NCBI GenBank assembly: GCA_017305815.1
Contig: JAFKJZ010000269.1
Coordinates: 1 to 5,039 of the forward strand
From: Hyphomicrobiales bacterium
GTDB taxonomy: Bacteria > Pseudomonadota > Alphaproteobacteria > Rhizobiales > Kaistiaceae
Length of the DNA stretch: 5,039 nucleotides
Direction of reading: 5' to 3'
The number at the start of each line of letters is the position of its first letter. Position 1 is the stretch's first letter. Both the position numbers and the translations under genes were made by a program. Of the stretch, positions 1-5,039 are shown piece by piece. The notes under the pieces are model-generated. The model ran no database searches and was not told the DNA's origin. It saw only the letters and a program-made list of their open reading frames with translations.

Positions 1-11
1 CGGGGCGGATG

Positions 12-50
12 GATGGATCCCTGCGTCCGCAGGGATGACGACCGAGGTTG
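12..50 (-). repeat. REP-like hairpin repeat, copy 1 (inverted)
   Basis: The core ATCCCTGCG-TC-CGCAGGGAT (17-36) is a perfect 9-bp stem with a two-base loop. Read on the minus strand, the unit is CAACCTCGGTCGTCATCC, then the hairpin, then a GGATCC-containing end, the same order as the copy at 191-228 on the plus strand. The two are therefore inverted copies with their GTCATC sides facing each other. Repeats of the type GTCATnCC(hairpin)GGnATCCA are widespread as intergenic elements in Proteobacteria; the Neisseria dRS3 repeat is a relative in design. No coding role is visible. Confidence 0.75.
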
Positions 51-190
51 TTGAGCGTCCCTACCGCCCGCCGTCGCCATTTCCATGTCGTGCATTCCAA
101 GCACACCGGCTTGCACCCTGCTCGATCTACCACTTCGGCGGTATCACTCCGTCCGCTTAGGCCTCGCCGGTTGGACACTGCCCAGACTCC
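51..190. other. Unexplained spacer between two inverted REP-like repeats
   Basis: These 140 bases lie between the two inverted REP-like copies. I see no convincing open reading frame, RNA gene or internal palindrome. It could be ordinary intergenic DNA, or the interior of a small non-autonomous element bounded by the repeats as terminal inverted repeats. No flanking target duplication is visible to support the second reading. Confidence 0.4.
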
Positions 191-228
191 CAACCTCGCC
201 GTCATCCCTGCGAAAGCAGGGATCCACG
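191..228 (+). repeat. REP-like hairpin repeat, copy 2
   Basis: CAACCTCGCCGTCATCC (191-207) leads into the perfect 8-bp stem ATCCCTGC / GCAGGGAT (204-211 with 216-223) closed by a GAAA tetraloop, followed by CCACGC. Stem and flanks match the inverse of copy 1, while the loop differs (GAAA here, GGAC in copy 1 on the same sense). Identical arms with a variable loop are typical of REP-type elements mobilised by RAYT transposases, but no transposase gene is present here. Confidence 0.8.
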
Positions 229-245
229 CAGCCGTGAAATCGCAG

Positions 246-267
246 GCTCGCACTCCGCTTTGCGAGC
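246..267. repeat. Short hairpin between the repeat elements
   Basis: GCTCGCA (246-252) pairs exactly with TGCGAGC (261-267) around an 8-base loop. It sits between the second REP-like copy and the large palindrome. No T-run follows on either strand, so it is not a standard intrinsic terminator. It may belong to one of the neighbouring elements. Confidence 0.45.
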
Positions 268-278
268 GCACCAACGCC

Positions 279-407
279 CCAACATGCTGAGGAGGCCCGG
301 AGGGCCGTCTCGAAGCACGCACGGCGTGCATGCCAAAAGAGTCGGCGGCCCGGATGTCGTGCGTCCTTCGAGACGCCTTGCCTGGGCAAGGCTCCTCAGG
401 ATGTTGG
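279..407. repeat. Composite palindromic dispersed repeat (two inverted half-units)
   Basis: The outer arms CCAACATGCTGAGGAGG (279-295) and GCTCCTCAGGATGTTGG (391-407) are complementary except at two positions. Inside them, 304-323 (GCCGTCTCGAAGCACGCACG) pairs with 358-377 with two mismatches. Between outer and inner stem each side has its own perfect hairpin: GGCCC-GGA-GGGCC at 294-306 and CCTTGCC-TG-GGCAAGG at 376-391. The whole can fold as a four-way junction with an apex at about 324-357; a further hairpin GCACGC-ACG-GCGTGC (315-329) is an alternative apex fold. CTGAGGAG...GTCTCGAAG-type intergenic repeats recur in Hyphomicrobiales genomes. The element starts about 40 bases past the stop of the Lrp-type gene and may act as 3' structure for that transcript. 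Confidence 0.8.
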
Positions 408-445
408 ACATCGGAGCCTGGCACGACCTTCTTGCCGACAATAGC

Positions 446-898
446 CTACAGCGGCAGCAGATCCGTGTTCTTGACCTCTTCCATCACCGCATAGGTGTGC
501 GTCTCGCGCACGCCCGGCAGCGACAGCAGGCTGTCGGAGAGGAAGGCGCGATAGGCGTTCATGTCGCTGACGCGCGCCTTGATCAGGTAGTCGAAGCCGC
601 CGGCCACCATGTGGCACTCCATCACCTCCGAGGCGCGCCGGACCGCGGTGGCGAAGTGGTCGAACACGTCCGGCGTCGTGCGGTCGAGCTTGACCTCGAC
701 GAAGACGAGCAGGCCGAGGTCCAGCTTTTCCGCCGAGAGGCGGGCGTGATAGCCCTCGATATAGCCTTCGCGCGTCAGTCGCTTGACGCGGTCCGCCGTC
801 GCGGTCGGCGACAGGTTGACCTTGGCGGCGAGCTCCAGCGTGGTGATGCGGCCGTCCGCCTGCAGGGCCTTCAGGATGGCGCGGTCGATGCGGTCCAT
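446..898 (-). CDS. putR: Lrp/AsnC-family transcriptional regulator, probable proline-responsive PutR
   Basis: A 150-residue protein with the full Lrp/AsnC layout and usual length. The N-terminal winged helix-turn-helix (about 1-60) opens with MDRIDRAILKALQADGR and has a recognition-helix region at 30-47 (SPTATADRVKRLTREGYI). The ligand-binding RAM domain (about 62-145) contains VFVEVKL, the GGFDY turn (100-104) typical of the effector site, and LPGVRETHTY. The ending NTDLLPL is also characteristic. Lrp-type PutR proteins of Agrobacterium tumefaciens and Rhodobacter capsulatus activate putA in response to proline from an adjacent gene; the same neighbourhood here suggests that role, which is an inference from context. 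The ATG is the only good start and lies 21 bases after the hydrolase stop; the only Shine-Dalgarno-like bases (GAG, 11 bases upstream) are weak, so translation may depend on coupling. The alternative is another amino-acid-responsive member such as BkdR. Confidence 0.9.
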   Translation of the reverse strand: MDRIDRAILKALQADGRITTLELAAKVNLSPTATADRVKRLTREGYIEGYHARLSAEKLDLGLLVFVEVKLDRTTPDVFDHFATAVRRASEVMECHMVAGGFDYLIKARVSDMNAYRAFLSDSLLSLPGVRETHTYAVMEEVKNTDLLPL

Positions 899-919
899 GG
901 ATGTCGGGTCTCGTGATCG

Positions 920-1732
920 TCAGCGCGAAGGCAGCGTCGCCAGGAAATCGGCGATGGCTTCGTTGAAGAGGGCAGGCCGCTGCAGCGGCGCGAAATGGGT
1001 GACGCCTTCCAGCACCCGCAGGCGGCCCTGGGGCAGCGCGCCCGCCAGATATTCCGCGTGCTCGATCCGGATGAATTCGTCGTCGGCGCTCTGGATGACC
1101 AGCACGGGCACGTCGATCTCGGCGAGGTCGGCGGCGCTGTAGTCCGGCTGGGTCCGCTGCATGAGGCCGACCGCCTCCGAGAAGGCCTTGAAATCGTCGG
1201 GCGTCGTGGAAAGCGCGGCATAGTCGGCGACATGCCGGCTGAAGCAGCGGTCGATCACCGGCGTGCCCACGAAGGGCTTGGTGCCGCTCGAATCCATGTT
1301 GCAGGCGAAGAAGAACACGCCGGCGACCCGCTCGGGATGGCGGCGCGCCAGCACCAGTCCGGTGCAGGCGCCGTCGCTCCAGCCGATGATCGCCGCCTTC
1401 GTCACACCGAGCCGGTCCATCACCACCAGCACGTCCGATGCCATCAGATCATAGGAATAGGGCTGCTGGCCGTCGCGCGTGCTGCGGCCGTGGCCGCGGC
1501 TGTCGACCACGATGGCGCGGTAGCCGGCGTCGACCAGGGCCGGAACCTGATGGTTCCAGTTGCCGCTGTGGCCGAGGCCGCCATGCAGCAGGATCACCGG
1601 CGCGCCTTCGCCATAGCTTGCGCACCAGATCCGCGCGCCTTCGTTCTCGACGATCCAGGTCGCGTCGGTGACCGGCAAAGGCGAGGTGCCGTCCGCCGCA
1701 AATTGCACCAGTTCGTCGTCGCGAAACGGCAC
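920..1732 (-). CDS. Alpha/beta-hydrolase fold protein, substrate unknown
   Basis: A 270-residue protein with a complete serine hydrolase triad in the expected order. VILLHGG (46-52) forms the oxyanion-hole loop, GWSDG (117-121) is the nucleophile elbow with Ser119, Asp218 in SADDEF (215-220) is the probable acid, and His246 is in VTHFAP. DSRGHGRS (77-84) is the conserved strand-loop typical of esterase, lactonase and dehalogenase-like members. No signal peptide or membrane segment is seen, so it is probably cytoplasmic. The oxyanion motif is HGGLG, not the HGGPG typical of proline iminopeptidase, so that assignment is not supported despite the neighbours. The start is GTG with a strong ribosome binding site (GGGGAGG, 7-base spacing). 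It is the first gene of the minus-strand transcript, with the Lrp-type regulator 21 bases downstream and putA divergent. A role in a proline-related pathway is possible but inferred only from position. Confidence 0.92.
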   Translation of the reverse strand: MPFRDDELVQFAADGTSPLPVTDATWIVENEGARIWCASYGEGAPVILLHGGLGHSGNWNHQVPALVDAGYRAIVVDSRGHGRSTRDGQQPYSYDLMASDVLVVMDRLGVTKAAIIGWSDGACTGLVLARRHPERVAGVFFFACNMDSSGTKPFVGTPVIDRCFSRHVADYAALSTTPDDFKAFSEAVGLMQRTQPDYSAADLAEIDVPVLVIQSADDEFIRIEHAEYLAGALPQGRLRVLEGVTHFAPLQRPALFNEAIADFLATLPSR

Positions 1733-1739
1733 GGAAAAG

Positions 1740-1746
1740 CCTCCCC
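1740..1746 (-). promoter_or_regulatory. Ribosome binding site of the alpha/beta-hydrolase gene
   Basis: On the minus strand this reads GGGGAGG, seven bases before a GTG codon at 1732-1730. The strength and spacing decide the non-ATG start of the hydrolase. Confidence 0.75.
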
Positions 1747-1771
1747 GATGAGATGAACAGAGAGACTAGTG

Positions 1772-1787
1772 AATATCCCGGAAAATT
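1772..1787. promoter_or_regulatory. Candidate Lrp/PutR operator (AT-rich imperfect palindrome)
   Basis: AATATCCCGGAAAATT matches its own reverse complement at 12 of 16 positions, with a CCGG centre and A/T-rich flanks. This resembles the degenerate, AT-rich palindromes recognised by Lrp/AsnC proteins. It lies about 40 bases upstream of the hydrolase start and 100 upstream of the putA start, a suitable place for a regulator of both. The assignment rests on shape and position only. Confidence 0.35.
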
Positions 1788-1829
1788 GCCAATCGGCCGC
1801 GAGAGTCACGGAAATGGCCTCCATCAAAC

Positions 1830-1847
1830 CCGAAAGCAGCGTTTCGG
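1830..1847. promoter_or_regulatory. Small inverted repeat in the putA leader
   Basis: CCGAAA (1830-1835) and TTTCGG (1842-1847) are perfectly complementary around a six-base GCAGCG loop, and flanking AA/TT could extend the stem past a one-base bulge. It ends 39 bases before the putA start. It could be an mRNA hairpin, a second protein site, or chance. Confidence 0.25.
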
Positions 1848-1876
1848 TTGGCGATATCCTGCGGACTTCGCAATCC

Positions 1877-1880
1877 GGAG
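1877..1880 (+). promoter_or_regulatory. putA: Ribosome binding site that fixes the putA start
   Basis: GGAG sits six bases before the ATG at 1887. The reading frame stays open upstream to a TTG at 1848, but that codon has no comparable site, so the ATG is preferred and the 13 extra residues are left out. Confidence 0.7.
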
Positions 1881-1886
1881 TTCTCC

Positions 1887-4800
1887 ATGCCGACCGCCGC
1901 CTTCGAACCTTTCCGCGCCCCCTTTGCCGGCGATGACGCCGCGTTGATCCGTCATGCGATCCGCGGCGCCATGCTGGACGCGAGCGCCGAGGCGCGCATC
2001 GACCGCCGCGCCACGGCCTTCATCGAAGCGATCCGCGGCCAGTCCGGCGCGGTCGGCGGCATCGAGGACTTCCTGCGCGAGTTCGGGCTTTCGACCCGCG
2101 AGGGGCTGGCGCTGATGGTGCTGGCCGAAGCGCTTCTGCGCGTGCCGGACGCGGCGACGCAGGACCGCCTGATCGAGGACAAGCTCGGCGGCGCCGACTG
2201 GAGCGAGCATAGCGGCAAGGCCGAAGGCTGGTTCGTCTCCGCCTCGACCTGGGCGCTGGGGTTGTCGGCGCGCATCGTGACGCCGACGGACAGCGCCGAC
2301 GGCATCATCGCCGGCCTGGTCAAGCGCGTCGGCACGCCGACCGTCCGCACCGCGACCCGTCAGGCGATGCGCTTCCTCGGCTATCATTTCGTGCTCGGCC
2401 AGACCATCCAGGACGGGCTGAAGCGGGCGAAGACGCTGGAGAAGCAGGGCTTCCGCTATTCCTACGACATGCTGGGCGAGGGCGCCCGCACGGCGGAGGA
2501 CGCGGAGCGCTATTTCGCGAGCTACGCGATGGCGATCGACGCCATCGGCAAGGCGGCGGGCAAGAAGGCGCTGCCGGATCGTCCCGGCATCTCGGTCAAG
2601 CTTTCCGCGCTGCATCCCCGCTACGAGGCCGTCAACCGGGACCGCGTCCTGGCGGAACTTGTGCCGCAACTGGTCAAGCTGGCGGCGCAGGCGAAGGGCT
2701 ATGACCTGAATTTCACCGTCGATGCCGAGGAGGCGGACCGGCTGGAGCTGTCGCTCGACGTCATCGCGGCGGCGTTCGCCGATCCGTCGCTTGCTGGCTG
2801 GGACGGCTTCGGGCTCGCCATCCAAGCCTATCAGAAGCGCGCGGCCGCGGCGATCGACTGGATCGGCGAACTGGCGCAAAAGCTCGATCGCAAGATGATG
2901 GTGCGCCTGGTCAAGGGCGCCTATTGGGACACCGAGGTCAAGCGGGCGCAGGAGCGCGGGCTCGACGACTACCCGGTGTTCACCCGCAAGGCCGCGACCG
3001 ACCAGAACTACCTGTTCTGCGCGCGGAAGCTGCTCGATCTCAGGCCACGCATCTTCCCGCAATTCGCCACCCACAATGCGCTGACCGTCGCCACCATCCT
3101 GGAGATGGCCGGTGAGGCGACCGGCTTCGAGTTGCAGCGGCTGCACGGCATGGGCGAGGCGCTGCACAAGGCGGTGCACGAGAGCGTGCCGACCGTCTCG
3201 ACCCGCATCTACGCGCCGGTCGGCGGTCACCGCGACCTGCTCGCCTATCTGGTGCGCCGCCTGCTGGAGAATGGCGCGAACTCGTCGTTCGTGGCGGTGG
3301 TCGGCGATCGGTCCGTGCCGATCGCCGGCCTGCTGGCGCGGCCCGACACGACGCTGGAGGGCGGCGCCCGCGCCCGCAACCGCAACCTGCCCATGCCCGC
3401 CGACCTCTATGGCGCGAGCCGCAGGAACTCGGCCGGGGTGGAATTCGGCCATGCGGCGACGCTGTCGGCGCTGCTCGACGGGCTGAGAGCGGAAGCCGGC
3501 ACGGCGCTGGCGGCGAAGCCGATCGTCGCGGTCGCGATCGGCGAGGCGAAGCCGGCGCCGGTGCTGAGCCCGGTCGACGGCCGCACCGTGGTGGGTTCGG
3601 TCGCGGATCTCCCCGTCGGGGCGGTCGATGCCGTCCTGCAGGCGGGGCAGGCGGCATTCCGGAGCTGGTCGGCGACGCCGGCCGAGGATCGCGCCAGGAT
3701 CCTGGAGAAGATGGCGGATCTGCTGGAGGCGAACCGCGACAGGCTGATGAGCCTGCTTTCCCGCGAGGCCGGCAAGACCCTGCCGGACGGGCTCTCCGAA
3801 GTGCGCGAAGCGACGGATTTCTGCCACTACTACGCCGCAGAGGCGCGCCGGCACTTCGCCGAGCCGATCCGGATGCCGGGGCCGACCGGCGAGCGCAACG
3901 AGCTCAGCTATCGCGGCCGTGGCGTCTTCGTCGCCATCTCGCCGTGGAATTTCCCGCTCGCGATCTTCCTGGGCCAGGTGACGGCGGCGCTCGCCGCCGG
4001 CAACACCGTCGTCGCCAAGCCGGCCGAGCAGACGCCGATCATCGCCTTCGAGGCCATCCGGCTGCTGCATGAGGCGGGCGTCCCCGTCGCCGCCTGCCAA
4101 CTCGCGACCGGCGACGGCCGCGTCGGTGCTTCTCTTGTTAGCCATCCGTTAACCGCCGGCGTCGCCTTCACCGGCTCGACCGAGACTGCCTGGTCGATCA
4201 ACCGGGCGCTCGCCGCGAAGAAGGGGCCGATCGTGCCGCTGATCGCCGAGACGGGCGGCCTGAACGCCATGATCGTCGACGCGACCGCCCTGCCGGAGCA
4301 GGTGACCGACGACGTCATCGCCTCGGCCTTCCGCTCGGCCGGCCAGCGCTGCTCGGCGCTGCGCATCCTCTATCTGCAGGAGGACGTCGCCGAGCGGATG
4401 CTGGAGATGATCGAGGGCGCCGCCGCGGAGCTCTCGATCGGCGATCCGCGCAAGCCGTCCACCGACCTCGGCCCGGTCATCGATGCCGAGGCCAAGGGCA
4501 ATCTCGACCGGCACGTCGCCGCGATGCGCAAGAGCGAGACGGTGCGCTTCGAGGGCAGGGTGCCGAATGCGGGCACCTATGTCGGCCCCACCATCATCGA
4601 GCTCAGGGACGCCGCGAGCCTCGACCGCGAGGTGTTCGGGCCGATCCTGCATGTCGCGCGCTGGAAGGCGAGGGACCTCGGCAAGGTCATCGAGCAGGTT
4701 CAGGCGACCGGCTACGGCCTGACGCTCGGCATCCACAGCCGCATCGACGAGACGGTCGACGCCGTGGTCGAGAAGCTCGCCGTCGGCAATGTCTACGTGA

Positions 4801-4982
4801 ACCGCAACGTCATCGGCGCCGTCGTCGGCACCCAGCCCTTCGGCGGCTCCGGCCTTTCCGGCACCGGCCCGAAGGCCGGCGGCCCCAATTACCTGCTCCG
4901 TTTCGCCGAGGAGCAGGTCGTCTCCGTCAACACCGCAGCCGCCGGCGGCAACGCCTCGCTGATGGCGATGGGCGACGGCTGA
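1887..4982 (+). CDS. putA: Bifunctional proline dehydrogenase / L-glutamate-gamma-semialdehyde dehydrogenase, type A PutA
   Basis: A 1031-residue PutA. The FAD-dependent proline dehydrogenase half oxidises L-proline to pyrroline-5-carboxylate, passing electrons to the quinone pool; after hydrolysis, the NAD-dependent dehydrogenase half oxidises glutamate semialdehyde to glutamate, with the intermediate channelled inside the protein. An N-terminal helical arm (about 1-130) precedes the PRODH barrel (about 155-465). GISVKLSALHPRY gives Lys238, VDAEEADR gives Asp279, then Tyr442, and YLVRRLLENGANSSF gives Tyr454, Arg457 and Arg458; these match E. coli PutA Lys329, Asp370, Tyr540, Tyr552 and Arg555/556 in spacing and context. 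The ALDH domain (about 555-1005) has Asn688 in SPWNFPL, FTGSTE, Glu788 in AETGG, catalytic Cys822 in GQRCSAL, and FGGSGLSGTG. The end (about 1009-1027, VSVNTAAAGGNASL) is the conserved PutA C-terminal motif that helps close the channel. There is no N-terminal ribbon-helix-helix domain and no extra C-terminal domain, so it cannot self-regulate as in E. coli. The gene appears intact. Confidence 0.97.
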   Translation: MPTAAFEPFRAPFAGDDAALIRHAIRGAMLDASAEARIDRRATAFIEAIRGQSGAVGGIEDFLREFGLSTREGLALMVLAEALLRVPDAATQDRLIEDKLGGADWSEHSGKAEGWFVSASTWALGLSARIVTPTDSADGIIAGLVKRVGTPTVRTATRQAMRFLGYHFVLGQTIQDGLKRAKTLEKQGFRYSYDMLGEGARTAEDAERYFASYAMAIDAIGKAAGKKALPDRPGISVKLSALHPRYEAVNRDRVLAELVPQLVKLAAQAKGYDLNFTVDAEEADRLELSLDVIAAAFADPSLAGWDGFGLAIQAYQKRAAAAIDWIGELAQKLDRKMMVRLVKGAYWDTEVKRAQERGLDDYPVFTRKAATDQNYLFCARKLLDLRPRIFPQFATHNALTVATILEMAGEATGFELQRLHGMGEALHKAVHESVPTVSTRIYAPVGGHRDLLAYLVRRLLENGANSSFVAVVGDRSVPIAGLLARPDTTLEGGARARNRNLPMPADLYGASRRNSAGVEFGHAATLSALLDGLRAEAGTALAAKPIVAVAIGEAKPAPVLSPVDGRTVVGSVADLPVGAVDAVLQAGQAAFRSWSATPAEDRARILEKMADLLEANRDRLMSLLSREAGKTLPDGLSEVREATDFCHYYAAEARRHFAEPIRMPGPTGERNELSYRGRGVFVAISPWNFPLAIFLGQVTAALAAGNTVVAKPAEQTPIIAFEAIRLLHEAGVPVAACQLATGDGRVGASLVSHPLTAGVAFTGSTETAWSINRALAAKKGPIVPLIAETGGLNAMIVDATALPEQVTDDVIASAFRSAGQRCSALRILYLQEDVAERMLEMIEGAAAELSIGDPRKPSTDLGPVIDAEAKGNLDRHVAAMRKSETVRFEGRVPNAGTYVGPTIIELRDAASLDREVFGPILHVARWKARDLGKVIEQVQATGYGLTLGIHSRIDETVDAVVEKLAVGNVYVNRNVIGAVVGTQPFGGSGLSGTGPKAGGPNYLLRFAEEQVVSVNTAAAGGNASLMAMGDG

Positions 4983-5039
4983 GGCAGCGCGGCGCCCCGG
5001 CGAATTCGCTCGGCCTTGCAGGGATTTGGCCCGTCATCT
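4983..5039. other. Start of the intergenic region downstream of putA
   Basis: These 57 bases follow the TGA of putA. There is no hairpin with a T-run, so no intrinsic terminator is visible before the window ends. GCGAATTCGC (5000-5009) is a perfect 10-bp palindrome, probably chance. GCAGGGAT (5018-5025) and CCGTCATC (5031-5038) each match a part of the REP-like repeat at 191-228 but in a different order, so another repeat copy may begin or lie degraded here. Confidence 0.4.

Larger units (their letters stand above)
1733..1886. promoter_or_regulatory. Divergent promoter region between the hydrolase-regulator operon and putA
   Basis: The 154 bases between the GTG of the minus-strand operon and the chosen ATG of putA must carry both promoters. 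The part around 1765-1790 is clearly more AT-rich than its surroundings. I could not assign convincing -35/-10 pairs on either strand. Lrp-family regulators usually bind shared divergent regions like this one and bend or wrap the DNA. Confidence 0.6.

Noticed and set aside
48..290. An 80-codon plus-strand frame over the REP-like region
   Set aside because: It reads through the second repeat (giving VIPAKAGIHA, a common translation of such repeats), and has no ribosome binding site or family resemblance.
376..391. Intrinsic terminator for the regulator operon
   Set aside because: The hairpin CCTTGCC-TG-GGCAAGG is perfect, but on neither strand does a T-run follow, and it is explained as part of the composite palindrome. 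It may still influence transcript ends.
1..445. CRISPR array, tRNA or other RNA gene in the repeat-rich region
   Set aside because: The repeats are inverted, only two copies of each kind, and irregularly spaced, unlike a CRISPR array; no tRNA cloverleaf landmarks are present.
260..916. A 218-codon plus-strand frame running through the large palindrome and opposite the Lrp-type gene
   Set aside because: The Lrp-type protein on the other strand has both domains and family motifs, whereas this frame gives low-complexity Arg/Ala/Val/Asp sequence and begins inside repeat DNA.
995..1756. A 253-codon plus-strand frame opposite the alpha/beta-hydrolase
   Set aside because: The minus-strand frame carries the full catalytic triad and a strong ribosome binding site; this frame has neither motifs nor a plausible start signal.
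1848..1886. TTG start 13 codons upstream of the chosen putA ATG
   Set aside because: The upstream codon has no Shine-Dalgarno sequence and overlaps the region next to the leader hairpin; the ATG at 1887 has GGAG at six-base spacing.
1824..4145. A 773-codon open frame on the minus strand, antisense to putA
   Set aside because: Its translation is dominated by Arg, Ala, Asp, Gly and His with no recognisable domain, and it lies opposite a clearly real, motif-complete putA. Long antisense frames are expected in GC-rich genes because stop codons are rare in the complementary frames.

Overview
The window comes from a GC-rich genome with strongly GC-biased third codon positions. The gene content (a putA with no DNA-binding domain beside a divergent Lrp/AsnC-type regulator) and the intergenic repeats (a CTGAGGAG...GTCTCGAAG...GCACG palindrome and a GTCATCCCTGC-type hairpin repeat) point to an alphaproteobacterium, most likely Hyphomicrobiales (Rhizobiales). 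The genus cannot be decided from this sequence.

Layout: (1) 1-445 has no supportable gene. It holds two inverted copies of a short REP-like hairpin repeat (12-50 and 191-228), an unexplained spacer between them, a small hairpin (246-267), and a 129-bp composite palindrome (279-407) that can fold into a four-way junction. (2) 446-1732 is a two-gene minus-strand operon: an alpha/beta-hydrolase (920-1732, GTG start, strong ribosome binding site), then 21 bases later an Lrp/AsnC-family regulator (446-898), probably PutR. (3) 1733-1886 is the divergent control region, with an AT-rich imperfect palindrome (1772-1787) as candidate regulator site and a small inverted repeat in the putA leader. (4) 1887-4982 is putA, coding for a 1031-residue bifunctional proline dehydrogenase / L-glutamate-gamma-semialdehyde dehydrogenase of the short 'type A' architecture. 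(5) 4983-5039 is the first part of the region downstream of putA.

The genes fit a proline-catabolism module. PutA oxidises proline to glutamate in two steps. Because it lacks the ribbon-helix-helix domain that lets enterobacterial PutA repress its own gene, control probably falls to the Lrp-type protein, as shown for putA of Agrobacterium and Rhodobacter. The less usual element is the alpha/beta-hydrolase placed between putA and the regulator, as first gene of the regulator's transcript. Its substrate is unknown.

I did not find a clearly new multi-gene system. The items most worth checking are the composite palindrome whose two half-units keep their arms but carry different, still perfectly self-complementary hairpins, and the uncharacterised hydrolase tied to the proline regulon.
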